From NCBI GenBank assembly GCA_028456385.1, contig JALNQF010000070.1, positions 1 to 64,000 on the forward strand: a DNA stretch of 64,000 nucleotides. Direction: 5' to 3'. Numbering within the stretch: position 1 is the stretch's first letter; each line of letters opens with the position of its first letter. This DNA comes from Ophiosphaerella korrae (taxonomy: Eukaryota; Ascomycota; Dothideomycetes; Pleosporales; Phaeosphaeriaceae). This document shows, piece after piece, positions 1-13,146 of the stretch. Below the pieces are notes generated by a model that saw nothing but the letters and a program-made list of their open reading frames with translations, ran no database searches and was not told the origin of the DNA. The position numbers and the translations under genes were made by a program.

Positions 1-1407
1 TAGCTACTAAGCTCTCTTAATATCTTATAAATCTAAGCTAAAAGTATCTTAAAGTAGTAAACTAAGTTATTGTTTACCTATATAGAACTTAGCACCTATT
101 AGTCTAGTATAGTAAGTAGCGAGATAGTAAGTAGTAAGGTACTAAGCTACTTATATATAGAGACGCGTTGTTTACTAATAATCTAGTAACGCGCTACTTA
201 TCTTATAGCTATATTGTAATACTCTTTAGTAGAGTAGTAATATAGAAAGTAGTATAATAAGCTATAGTAACTACTTCTACTACTAAAGCTAAGCTACTTA
301 CGCTTAAATACGTAAGTAAAGAAGTAATAGTACTAAAAAGGCTCTTTTAAGAGCTTATATTAGACCTAGGAGCTACTTAGATAATTTTCTACAATAATTA
401 GTAAATAATTAGACTTATTATAAGTAAAAATAAGAGAGTAACAACGTACTTACGTTACGTAGATATATAGAATATGTAGCTAAGATAAGAGTACGCTAGA
501 GGCTTATTTTAAGTCTCTTATATACTAACAAGCGAGATGCTAGTAGATAGCCTAACTAAGTACTTCCTAGAGTAGTAGTTTAAGAGATTTAAAGCTTACC
601 TTAACCTTAAGAATATATAAGCTAAGCTTAAGTTATAAGAATTATAAAAGTAGAGTATAGAGCTATAAAGAAGTCTTTAAATTAAAGTACTAAAGCGTAG
701 AGCTAAAGCTTAGAGCTAAGCTTAAAATAGAGTATCTATTTAAAATATAAGATTAATAAACTTATTAAGAAGTGCCTTTATACGTAAACAACGCGCAAAA
801 GCCTCCTTAGCTTAAGCGTCTCTAGCTAGTAAAGTAGTAATAGCCTCTATTATAAAGGTAGCGTTAGTAAGTATAGTAGTAGTAAGGTCTTAAGTAGAAG
901 TAAGAGTAGGAGTAAGTATAGGTATAGGCGTAGGCTAAAGTAAAGGTAGAGGCGGGGGTAGTAGAAGAGTCTAAAGACCTAGAGTCTCTTCTATAACCTT
1001 ACTAAGTAGTATATAGAAAGTCTTTTAGAGAGCTTTAAGCTCCCTTTCTAGAGCCTTATAGGCCTAGGTAGTAATAAGAGTAATAGTAGTGTAGTAAGTA
1101 ATCTTAAGGCTATAATACAAGTTAGTTAACTAATATTAAATTAAAGAGCTAGAGTAGTTTTTTAAATTAACTTACACAAGAATATAGCTATAGCTACTAG
1201 TAGTATAGTATATATAACGCTAAACCTCCTCCCTAAAAGAGTTATAGTAGCTCCTATTAGAGTAGCCTACTAACGCGCTACGAGCGTAGTAGAGGTAGAG
1301 CTCCTTATAGAGAGTACCTACAACCCCTTTAGGAGAGGAGGTACAAGAAGGTAGGGGCGAGGGCGTCTATAGCACTAGAGTCTTTTTAGTGCACTTCTTC
1401 TTCTTCT

Positions 1408-1440
<33 letters not shown>

Positions 1441-2040
1441 CTTTAGAGGTAGTGCGAGAGTAAGATATATAAGCGTAAGTAGCTTTCTTAGCTTTGCTCT
1501 ACAAGAACAAGTTAGTATAATAATTACTAATATAAAAAGTAAGCTTTAAAAGCTTTAAAAACAGTAACTTACAATAGCTATAATAATAGTTACTAAAGAG
1601 TTTACAAGGCTAAGAAAACTCTAAATATACTGCGCGTAGCGCACAAGCGCTTAGTACCTGCGCACGAGCCTAAAACAAATAGAATTGTAGGTAAAGGTGT
1701 TTTTAACTAAGTTTAGATAACTACTACGAAACTTATTAAATAGCTCTACTGCGCAGCTTACCTAGGAGGTATATCGTAAGTTAGAGCTTCGCTCTATACG
1801 ATTTAAGTAAGCCTATAGTAGTAAGTAAGCTATATAAGCTATTTAAGCTGCTCTACTGTATATAAGTAGCCTAGCTTAGATAGCTCTTCAATTAATAATT
1901 ATCTCCTACTTATTCCTAAGCTCGCATCTCGCAACAATTTTTATACCTAAATTAAAAAGTTCTATTAAGTTGGATTTAGTATTAAAAAAAGTCCTCGAAA
2001 CACTTTAAATTTTAGCTCGATTTCGATTAGTAATCAAAAA
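1..2040. other. RIP-mutated AT-rich repeat DNA, identity unresolved
   Basis: AT-rich sequence dense in TA, TAG and TAA and nearly devoid of CA and TG dinucleotides, the footprint of RIP. No frame stays open. A TAG/TTC microsatellite lies near 1390-1441 and GC-richer islands near 890-1000 and 1260-1390. I could not match the conceptual translation on either strand to a known transposon. It is probably an old repeat, since RIP needs duplicated DNA. Confidence 0.6.
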
Positions 2041-2169
2041 TTATAGTAAGCTATATTAAAGTCTTATATATTCTCTTTAATATTCTTTTTTAGTTATATT
2101 TTTAACTAATATATTTGTAGAGTTATAGCTATTTCAAATCTATAACTTTTTTTTACACTTTTTTTTCGT

Positions 2170-3045
2170 GTCACCCTACTGTAGTAAGGTTTAAACTATT
2201 TTATTATATCTTCCTTAAGATATATTCTTATATATATTACCTTCTTATCTTCTCTATTAAAGTATAGTACCTATATATTAATCTAGAGTTATACTAATAC
2301 TATAAAAGGTCTTAGTTTTTCTTTTATTCTATTAAACTTTTTAAGTATTAGTATTTTAGGTAGTTTCTTTATTATACTTATCTCTAGTCTGTAGGTAATT
2401 TATTCTATTTAATTTTATCCTACTATAATAGCTTTAATCTAGGCTTTATTTTAGTTAGCGTATTCTTATAGTTTTTTATTCTACGTTTCTAGGGCGTTAA
2501 TTACTAACTTTATATCTTCTTTCTTAGAGATTAAGTTATTTATATAATCTTTAATTACTACTTATACTATATTATCTAACTTATAGCTACTTATAAGTAC
2601 TTTACTTTCTTTTTTAGTTAAACTTTCTACTATCGTATTAGCTTCGACTATATACTACTTATACTTCGCTTTCTTAATAACTAAATTAGTAAGGTATAAT
2701 AGGGTCTCTTATTATTAACTACAAGTAACCTATATAGAGTATTAGTAGATTAAGAAGTAATAATAAAAGTTTATATAGTAATTAAGTAATAGGCTTATAA
2801 ATAATAGAAGATATTATATAATTATTAAGTATTATTACTTCTAGTTAAAAATTAAATTACTAATACTATCCTAATAATATATATTACTACTAATTATATA
2901 GTTCTCCTAATCTATTATATTATCTCTATAGATTACTTTAATCTATTATACGTATTTATAGATTACTTTAATCTATTATATTTATTTATAGATTACTTCT
3001 ACGTATTTAGGTTGTAATTTACTTTCTAATCTAAGTTATATAATA
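2170..3045 (-). mobile_element. Gypsy fragment: 5' gag region plus truncated 5' LTR
   Basis: 2175-2690 matches 15530-16038 and, reverse-complemented, the gag start of the complete element near 6660-7060. It is followed at 2690-3040 by a diverged copy of the same LTR. The LTR lacks its outer roughly 80 bases and runs straight into the next LTR at 3045, so this is the remnant of a separate element on the minus strand, tandem to its neighbour. All frames are closed by RIP-type stops. Confidence 0.7.
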
Positions 3046-3440
3046 GGGTTACTAGGGTTAACTTCTTAATAACCTATTTAGGTATTAGTAGATTAAGAGG
3101 TAATAATAAAAGCTTGTGTTATAATTAGTAATAACTATTAATAATAGTTAATTTGTGTATATAATATTAAGTATTAGCGTTCTAGGTTAGAGATTAGATT
3201 ACTAATACTATCCTAATAATACGCATTACTAGTACTATATACTTAAACTAATCTATTTATATAACGTTATAGATTACTCTAATCTATTATATATATTTAT
3301 AAATTCCTCTACGTCTTACGTATCTAGGTTATAATAAGCTTCCTAATCTAGGTTATTACTTTACTCCTCCTATACTTTATTAGCGCTTAAGTTAAGACTA
3401 ATTAGTTCTATCTTAATTTCTCTTATTACGCCTATAATAC
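3045..3440 (-). repeat. 3' LTR of inverted gypsy element
   Basis: Near-identical to the LTR at 16038-16440 and homologous in reverse complement to the 6121-6551 LTR. It ends with the LTR-start signature near 3420-3440. It is the outer LTR of the interrupted inverted element whose body follows at 3441-6120. Confidence 0.75.
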
Positions 3441-6120
3441 TATCTCTTCTTTTAGATAGGTTCTTATTCTTTTATCCTAGAGCTAAGGTTATTAACCTAG
3501 TTTCTTTATTAATATTAAGTTCCTTATCTTCTCTTATACTTACTAAGTCTACTCTTTATTACTTTTAATTAGTAGATCGTGTATTACAATATAGTATTAT
3601 AAAATTTCTTTATTCTTATTATAAGTCTTGAAATCCTTTTATAGATTATATTTCTTTAAAGTATAGTAAAGCTTATAAGGCGTATATTTATACTAATACT
3701 TATACGTCTTATAATTATTCTAGTATATCTCTAGTAGAGTATAGGTTAATAATACTTATTTATCTATCTATACTTATTTGTAATAGAGAGAGCTATTAAC
3801 TATACTTAAGATAAATTATCTAAATAGATTACTAAAGCTAAAAAAGAATATAATTAGATTCTAAGTATATTAGTAGAAAATTATACCTATCTAGTTAATC
3901 TTTATAAAACAAAGGCCTTAAATAATAAGAAGTTTATTATATAAGCTACTCTTATAAAGTCTAAGCTTAATTTTAAAGCTATAGTAGAGGCTACTCTAGT
4001 TCTTGTTATATTAGACGTCCCTATCGCCTCTCTATCTAGTAGTAGTAGTATTAATTTTCTTAATTTACTATAAAGTAGCTTAGAAGGTTTTAATTTTAGA
4101 AGTCCTCTAGTATCTTAAAGTAGTTAAAGTTATCTTCTAGTTCTTATATATCTTCCTATAGTTACTTTTTTTTATCTATACTTATCTATTTTACTAAGTA
4201 ATACTTCCTACTATTATAGAACTAGTATACTAGGATTTCTTTAACTTCTTAGTTCTCATATTCTTTATATATATCTACTTTGTATACTAGTAGTTCTACG
4301 TTTTATAGTACTTACTCTAGTAGTACTATATAGAATATTAGGTATATCTTTATTTTACTTAGTAGCTTTAGTTTAAATATAACTAGTATAACTTTCTTTT
4401 TAATTTTATATAGTCTAATCTTTATATAATCTAGTTTTAGACTAAATTATTTACTCCTAATATTTTTTTATACTAACTATACTTTTTCTTCCTCTCTAAA
4501 TTAAGGTCTCTCTTAGTATTTTTTATTGTAGTACTTTACTATTTAATTATATAGGAACTCTATATCTTATCTTAGCTAATTGTGTATTTCTTTTATTCTA
4601 TTTATAAAGTTTTCTTTTCTTAAGGTCTAAGATTCTATATTCTTTAGTATTCTATATATATTAGGGTTAAATCTATAGTTTGTAAAGAAAAGTAATACTT
4701 TTATTACTACGTTCTTTACGCTATTATATACTAACTATACTATAGGTAGTAACTATACCTAATTATTCTAGTTATAGTTAAGATAACATCTTAAATATTA
4801 CTCTACTATCTAGTTTATACGTTCTAATTATCTATTTATTTATAGATAATATACTATTAATTTTACGTATTATATCTCTAATTGCGCTATTATTATTCCC
4901 TATAATTTTAATATAAATTGTATATCTCTATCTATAATAATCTTGTCTAGAATACTATATTAGCTAATTATAGTTCTTAGGACCTAGTGTATAGTAATCT
5001 TTATTCTACTCTTCTTTTTATATAGTCTAAAGTATATATACTTTATAAGCTTATCTACTATTATTAAGATTTTATTATACTTAGTTCTTAATATTAGGTC
5101 TTTTAACTTAGGTAACTTTGTAATAAAGTCTATTATTATTACTTTTTATAGTTATTCTAGTACTTTAACTAGTTGTAATATTCTATATAGTTTATATCTA
5201 TTATACTTATTTCTATAGTATTTTATATAATCTCTTAGTACTTCTTTTACTAGTTATCTAGCTCTTAGGATATAGTAGTCTTTTAAGAGCCTATTTAGTA
5301 TTTTCTTAATTCTTTAGTATCTATATACTAGTAGCTTATAGAATTATTATATAAATTTTCTTTAGATCTTTCTTAAGATATATATCCCTCTATAGGCTTA
5401 TATAAATCTTATTTAAATTTCTAGTTTCTTTATTTCTTTAGATACTTTTTATATTATATTCTAAATCTATTTATCTAGCTTACTATTTGTCTTTTTAATT
5501 GTTATAGCTATTTTAGGTATATTTAGGACTAAGTATCTTTCTTTATTCTTAACTAGAACTATACCTATAGTATTTATTTCTTTTTATAGATCTAGTCTTC
5601 TACTTAGAGTATCTACTAACTAGTTATCTTTTCTTTTTGTATATATAACTTTAAATTTAAATATTAATTAGAATTCCTACTATTTAGTATAGTATTATAA
5701 TAGATCCTTATTTATTATAAATCTTATATAGTTCTTATAGTCTATATAAACCTTTATTTTATACTTTACTCTTTATAAGTATACTCTCTATTACTTAAAT
5801 ACTTTATAGATTATTAGTATTTCTTTATTATAAATTAAGTAGTTAAGTTCTACTAGTTTTATTTTCTTAGAGAAGTATTTAACTTATTATTCTTGTTTAG
5901 TCTTTAGGTCTTCTTGTATTAGTGCTATTCTATAGACTAAGTTAGATATATCTATTTTTACTATTACTATTAGGTCTAGGTTATATATTCTAATAACTAG
6001 GTTTTCTATAAACTTCTTCTTAATTTGTTTAAATACTTTATTATATTCCTCTATTTATTTAAATAGTATATCTTTCTTTATAAGTCTAGTTATTAGTTCT
6101 ATATCTTTAGACTATCTTAC
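3441..6120 (-). mobile_element. Inverted gypsy chromovirus, 3' half (integrase to RT), RIP-dead
   Basis: Reverse complement of the interior of the complete element: 4000-4150 corresponds to 11990-12110 (after the chromodomain), 4620-4760 to 11390-11500 (integrase), and the right edge near 6095-6120 to about 10010 (between RT and RNase H). No open frame survives. It stops exactly where the + strand element begins. The remaining half is at 13147-16038, but about 575 bases of RT equivalent to 9436-10013 are missing between the halves. Confidence 0.75.
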
Positions 6121-6551
6121 TGTTACGATAGTAACAAGAGAAATATAGATAGAACTAATTAGCCCTATAACTAAAGGATTAAGTTCTTACAGATACGAAG
6201 AATACAAACTTAATTAGGAAACTACACACAATTAGGACACCTAAGAGGTAATCTGCAATCTATAGACTCTTAGCGTTGATAGATTATAGATTAAGGTAAT
6301 CTGTAATCTATTGTTCTTAGTAGTAATAGATTAATAGATTAGGACAAGTATATAGTTAGTAGCGATGCGCATTATTAAGATAGTATTAGTAATTTAATTA
6401 TTAACTATAAGCAATAATACAAAGATAGTTGCAAAACATCTTCTATTATTTACAGCCTATTATAGATTATAACACGAACTTTTGTTATTACCTTATAATC
6501 TACTAATACTATCTAGGCTATTAGGAAGTTAACTCTAGTAAGCTAGTAACA
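6121..6551 (+). repeat. 5' LTR of chromovirus
   Basis: 431-bp direct repeat beginning TGTTACGATAG and ending GCTAGTAACA, close to the 12717-13146 copy. Differences are mostly C/T and G/A, as expected from RIP after insertion. Confidence 0.85.
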
Positions 6552-9500
6552 CCTTACTAATTTAGTTATTGCGAGAAGCAAAGCGTAAGTAGCGCATAGT
6601 CTAGCTAATACAATAGTAGAAAGTTTAATAAGTAAAGCCCCTAGGAGCAGTTATAAGTTAGATAGCACTATATAGGAAACAATTAAGGAGTATATAAACA
6701 AACTAATTAATAATAAAGAAGATATAAAGATAGTAATTAAAGCACTAGAAATATAGAATAAGGAACTGCAAGACTACTTAAAATAGAACGAAGTATAAAT
6801 TAAAGCTATTATTAAAGGCTAAAACTAGATAGAGCTAATTACCTAATAACTAGAAATAAGTGTAACAAAGAAACTACCTAAGATACCTGTTTTTAAAAAG
6901 TTTAATAGAACAAGAGAGAAATTAAGACCCTTTATAGCGTTAGTACAACTCTAGATAGATATATAAGCACTACACTTTAATATAGAAGAAAAGAAGGTAA
7001 TATATATTAGACTACACCTTAAAGAAGACGTAATAAGATAGTACGAGCCCTGCTAGATAGACTACACAACGTATTCTCTAATAACCTAAAAAGATAAAAC
7101 TAGAGCTATTTTTAGAAGTTATAAATACTTTACTAAACAAATAAGAGTAGTATTTAGGGATATAGATATTACCTAACAAGCTAAAGAAAAACTTAAAAGG
7201 CTTATACAAAACAAGAGTATCCTAGAATACGTATTATAATTTAAATAACTAAGCTAAAACATAGAATAGAACGAATTAGCCCTTATATTACAATTTAAAC
7301 AAGGACTAAACGCAAAAATTCAATACAAAATAATATATATAGAGAAACCTAGGACACTAGAAGCCCTAAAACAATAGGTAATCTAAATTAACGACAACTT
7401 TTAAGAATAGAAAAAGAACAAGTACAGGAGCTAAACTAGAAACTAGGACACTAGAGACCCTATAATCCTTAACGCAAACAAGGATAGAAAGAAAAGGAAG
7501 AATAAAGACTTTACGTGTTTTAACTATAGTAAGAAAGGCTACTACGTAAAAGACTACTAATTAAAGAAGAAAAAGGATATAGTATATTATAAATATAGGA
7601 AACTAGGACACTATATAAAAGACTACAAAAGTAAGGACTATAAAAAAGATAAAGAAACTTAGTTAAAGATAATAGAGAAAAAGAAAGAAACACTATAAGT
7701 ATAGGCTAAACCTTAAGAAAAGGTAGCTAGGAGTAAAGAAATATAATATATAATACTCTATTAGACCTTTTGTTATAAAGACAACTACTATATATATTTT
7801 TCTAGTAAATAGAGAGTAGGATAGTTCTTATAAAAGAATAGAGTAGTAGTAATAAAAGAAAAGACAAAAGTATAGCTAGAAGAAATAGTGTATGTAATAG
7901 ACTTACTAATAGAAGACTTAGGAAGAGAAGAGCCCTAGACCCTATTAATCTAGGCTAAAGGACTAGCACTAGATAAAGAGACTACTACAACTCTTTCTAA
8001 AAGACTATAAAGAAGTAAAAGAAAGGAAAGTATAAGAAGTATAGAATACGCCTAGCTAGATATATATAGCTATAATAGCTATATAATAATAGATATAGAA
8101 GAATAAAATAAAGAATAGAAGTTCGTTTAGAAATACTTACTAGTTATAAGTATAGAGGAAGCGTACAAAGACTAGAAAGAACGTAATCCTAAAGAAACAA
8201 AGTTTATACTATTTTAAGAATAGATAAAGTAATATATAGTTATAGTAGGAAGGATACCTATATAAAGGGAATAGTAGTTCCTTATAAGAAAAACGCAATA
8301 GATAAACAAAGCCTATACACTATAAGTACTAATAGTATACTACGTCCTAATAAACACAAGACCTAGAATAGATAATTACTAGGAAGGGGATAACAAAATA
8401 ATAAACCTAAAACATCTAGCTTATTTTAAAGTATTATAGATATTATACCTAGAAAAGAATTATATAATACATAGAAACCCTAAAGTAAATAATAAAGTAT
8501 AGCCTATAAGAAAAAGAGGCTATAACTATACAAAAGTAATTCTAGTAGAAGATATCTAAGGATAAGAAATAATACCTAAAGAAGGTTACGTAGTAATAAG
8601 GCTAAGACTAAAACTACCTAAGAAATGCGTCTAAAGAAAACTATAGTACAAATATAAGTACAATAAATATCTAAAATATAAAGAATATAAACTTAAAATA
8701 AGGCTATAGCTCTAGGAAGATACATAATTTATAAAAATACTAAAGTAAGAAAGGCTAGAAAGTATAAGAGGCCTATATATTACAAAGATAGGTACTTATT
8801 AAGGAAAGAAAGTAAGATTAATAATTAATAGTAGAGCTATAAAGAACTTTATATTAAAGAAGTTTATAGAAGACTAAGGAATAACCTATACTATAAAGAA
8901 GTACCCTCGACAACTAAGTACAATTAAAGGAAAACTATTTTAGGAACTTATAAGGTTTAAGACAATACCCTCTACACTAGAACTAAAAGAGATAATAATT
9001 AAGAATATAGTTATAGACATAACAATAATTAATAACAAATAAGATATAATACTAGGAATACTATAGTTATAGATAACTAACCTAAGAATTAATTAGAGAA
9101 TAGAGAAAATTAGCTACCTTAAGAAAGAAATATTAAAAGCTAACATAACTACATATAAAGGAAAATTCCTAGAAAAATATAAGAAATAGGAAAAATAGCT
9201 TATAGAACCTAAAGATTACTTTCTAAAACACTAACTATAGGATTTAGTAATAGATCTAAAGGAAGATAAAGACGTAGGATAGAGCCTAGTTTATAGAAAA
9301 ATAGAAGAAAAATCTAAGATTAAATAAACGTTTATTAAAAACGCACTAAAGAAAAGATAGATACAAGAATCTAAGTCCTTAGTAGTATATAGACTTATAT
9401 TTGTAGATAAAAAGAAAATAAGTAATAAAAGACCTTGCGTAGACTTTAGAAAAACTAACGCAATTATAAATAAGAACTAATACCCCTTACTACAAATAGA

Positions 9501-12500
9501 CGTAATATAAGATAGACTACGGAAATTAAGAATCTTTATAAAACTAGACATCTAGAACGCCTACTACTAGATTAGAATCAAGAAAGGCGATAAATAGAAA
9601 ATAGCGTTTAGAACACAATATAGACTATATAAATACCTAGTTATACTCTTTAGCTTAACAAACGCACTAGCAGCCTTCTAGGAAAGAATAAATATAGTAC
9701 TAAGAGAGTACTTAGATATATTTATATTTACATACCTAGATAATATCTTTATATTCTTAGAAATAGAAGAAGAATACGTGTAGCACGTATATAAAGTGTT
9801 AGAAAAATTAGTAGAAAGTAAACTATTCTTTAAAATAAGAAAATGTAAATTTTATATAAAGGAAATAGACTTCCTTAGATTTATTATTAAACTAGGAAAA
9901 ATCAAGATTAATCTAGAAAAAATTAGATTAATTAACGAATAGCTAATACCTAAGAACCTAAAGGAAGTATAATAATTTTATAGCCTAGCTAACTTTTACA
10001 AAAAGTTAATAGTAAGATAGTTTAAAGATATAGAACTAATAATAAGGCTTATAAAAAAGGATACACTATTTAAATAGATAAAGGAATATAACAAAGTATT
10101 TAAGAAGATTAAAAAGAAGTTTATAGAAAACTTAGTTATTAGAATATATAACCTAGACCTACTAGTAATAGTAAAAACAGACGTATCTAATTTAGTCTAT
10201 AGAATAGTACTAATATAAGAAGACCTAAAGACTAAGAAAGAATATTTAGTTAAATACTTCTCTAAGAAAATAAAGCTAGTAGAGCTTAACTATCTAATTT
10301 ATAATAAAGAGATACTAGCAATCTATAAAGTATTTAAACAATAGAGAGTATACCTATAAAGAGTAAAATACTAAACAAAGGTCTATATAGACTATAGGAA
10401 TCTTATAGGATTTATACTAAATAAAGAACTAATACAATAATATACAAGATAGTAGGAATTCCTATTAATATTTAATATAGAAATTATATATATAAAAGGG
10501 AAAGATAACTAATTTATAGACGCCTTTAGTAGAAGACTAGACTTATAAAAAGAAGTAAGCGCTACTAGTATAGTTCTAGTTAAAAACAAAGAAGGACATT
10601 TAGTCCTAAATATACTTAAAATAGCTACAATACTTAAAAGAATAAGTAGTAAGCTAGATAAATAGATTTAAGAAGAAATAAGAAAAGCCCTTAAAGAAAT
10701 AGAAAAACTTAAGATTAAAGAAAGTCTCGCAAAAGCCTATAGAAGAACGTACATTCTAGGAAAAATATAAAGAGAATTTATATAATAGTTCTATAAACTA
10801 CTAGTATATAGATATTAAAGAATTAACAAAATACTAGATAGACTACTAAGAGATTACTATATCCTAAGAGTAAGATAACTAGTAATAGAAGTACTACGAG
10901 ATTGTATAGAATACTAAAGGAATAAGTATAGTAGGCACGTACTATATAGGAAGCTATAACTAGTAGAAGTACTAGAATAACTATAGGGAGTTATTACAAT
11001 AGATTTTATTACAAAACTACCTAAGTTAAAAGACTTAATATTAGGAGTTAAGTACAATAGAATCCTAATAATAGTAGATAAACTTATAAAGTACTTATAC
11101 TTTAGACTATATAAGGAGAAAAGTAGAATAGAAGTTATAGTATACTAGGTTCTAGGAACTATAATTAGCTAATATAGACTACTAGATAAGATTATTATAG
11201 ATAGAGACGTAAGATTTATATTAAAACTATAGGGAATAATAATAGTATAATTAGGAATTAAATATATAATGTTAATAGTATACTACTTATAGATAGATAG
11301 ATAATTAGAACGCATAAATTAGATAGTAGAATAATACCTAAGATACTACTTTAATTACAACTAGAATAACTAGGTATAGTTACTACTTATAGTATAGTTA
11401 GTATATAACAGCGTAAAGAATAAGATAATAAGAGTATTACTTTTCTTTGCAAACTATAGATTTAACCCTAGTATATATAGAATACTAAGACTAGAGATAT
11501 CTTAGTCTCTAAGAAAAGAAAACTTTACTAATAGACTTAAAGATATACACGAGTAATTAAGATAGGATATAGAATTCCTGTATAATTAAATAGTAAAGTA
11601 TTACAACAAGAAATATAAAGAGGGACCCTAATTTAAAAAGAGAGAAAAGGTATAGTTAGTACGAAAAAATATTAAGAGCAAGAGACTAAGTTTAAAACTA
11701 GACTACGTTAAGATAAGACTATACGAAATTAAGAAAGAAGTTACGCTAGTTATATTTAAATTAAAGCTACTAAACAAAATAAGGATATACCTAACTTTCT
11801 ACGTAGTACTACTTAAGATAGTACTATAAAACATAGAACTACTAGTGTACAAAGTAGATACGTATAGAGAATAAGAAGAATAGAAAGTTAAAGAAATCCT
11901 AGTATACTAGTTCTATAATAGTAGAAACTACTACCTAGTAAAATAGATAGGTATAGACGAAAAAGGACAACTATAGGAAGAAATATAGGAACTAGAAAAC
12001 AATCTTAACTACTCTAAGAGACTAGAGGACTTCTAAAGTTAAAACCCTCTAGAACGCCTAGTAGTAAACTAAGAGAACTAATATTACTATTGCTAGATAG
12101 AGAGGTAATAAGAGCGCCTAACGTAGGACCTACTACAGTAACACTAAATACCTTATCTAAGTCTAGCTTAGCTTCTAGAGCTACTAACTACACAGCTAAT
12201 TTCTTATTATTTAGCGCCTTTATTTTACAAAGACAAGAGAGATAAGCTTAATTTTTTACTAGCTTACTCTACGCAAGCTCCTAGATCTACTTACACTTAG
12301 CTTTAGCCTCTATAATTTAAGATAGTAATTTCTCTTAAGCCTAGTTAATAGCTCTCCCTATTATTATTAAGCTTAGATACAAAAATAAGTATAATAAATA
12401 TACACTCTATAAGAAAAATACTAAACACGTTATAGGAACTATAAACGTTTGTATAAATATACGCCTTATAAGCTCTACTATTGTTTATAGAAACTATATA

Positions 12501-12716
12501 AGGAGAGTACTTAGGATTTAACTTAGAGGAGGTACAACAAGAACAAGGAAACATTTTAATACTATTGCGCAACACGTAATTAGTAAGAAGATATTAATAA
12601 CATGTAGAAGAGGTAACTATAGGGAGTAATAAGGAACTAGAAATTAACGAAGAGAGTAGGCTAATAACCTTAGCTCTAGGATAGATAAACGAGGACCTAC
12701 TTAGAGGAAGAGATAG

Positions 12717-13146
12717 TGTTACGATAGTAACAAGAGAAATATAGATAGAACTAATTAGCCCTATAACTAAAGGATTAAGTTCTTACAAATACAAAGAATA
12801 TAAACTTAATTAGGAAACTATATATAATTAGGATACCTAAAGTAATCTGTAATCTATAGACTCTTAGCGTTAATAGATTACAGATTAAGGTAATTTGTAA
12901 TCTGTTGTTCTTAGTAGTAATAGATTAATAGATTAAGTTAAGTATATAGTTAGTAACGATGCGTATTGTTAGGATAGCATTAGTAATTTAATTATTAACT
13001 ACGAGCGACAATACAAAGATAGTTACGAAACATCTTCTATTGTTTATAGCCTATTGTAGATTATAACACGAGCTTTTGTTATTACTTTACAATCTACTAA
13101 TACTTCCTCGAGCTATTAGGAAGTCGACCCTAGTAAGCTAGTAACA
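12717..13146 (+). repeat. 3' LTR of chromovirus
   Basis: 430-bp partner of the 5' LTR with the same TGTTACGATAG start and AAGCTAGTAACA end. The flanking sequence resumes the inverted gypsy relative at 13147. Confidence 0.85.

Larger units (their letters stand above)
6121..13146 (+). mobile_element. Full-length Ty3/gypsy chromovirus retrotransposon, RIP-inactivated
   Basis: Two direct LTRs (6121-6551 and 12717-13146, TG...CA ends) bound a 6.2-kb interior. Read through its stops, the interior gives a gag region with two degenerate CCHC-like knuckles near 7517-7630, a reverse transcriptase with YLDNIFIF near 9733 (normally YLDDILIF), RNase H near 10150-10530, integrase with the ITIDFITKLPK block near 10990 and a chromodomain-like stretch near 11880-11965. 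This pol order with a chromodomain is the chromovirus layout. Most Gln and Trp codons have become TAG or TAA, so no protein is made. Expected 5-bp target duplications are not seen (CTTAC left, TAAGG right). Confidence 0.85.

Noticed and set aside
1395..1441. TAG/TTC-rich tract considered as a CRISPR-like or regulatory repeat
   Set aside because: Simple trinucleotide microsatellite in RIP-mutated eukaryotic DNA.
12345..12575. 76-codon open frame on minus inside the gypsy element
   Set aside because: AT-rich low-complexity shadow of RIP-mutated DNA; the same strand in sister copies shows no conservation and the region is the 3' interior of the + element.
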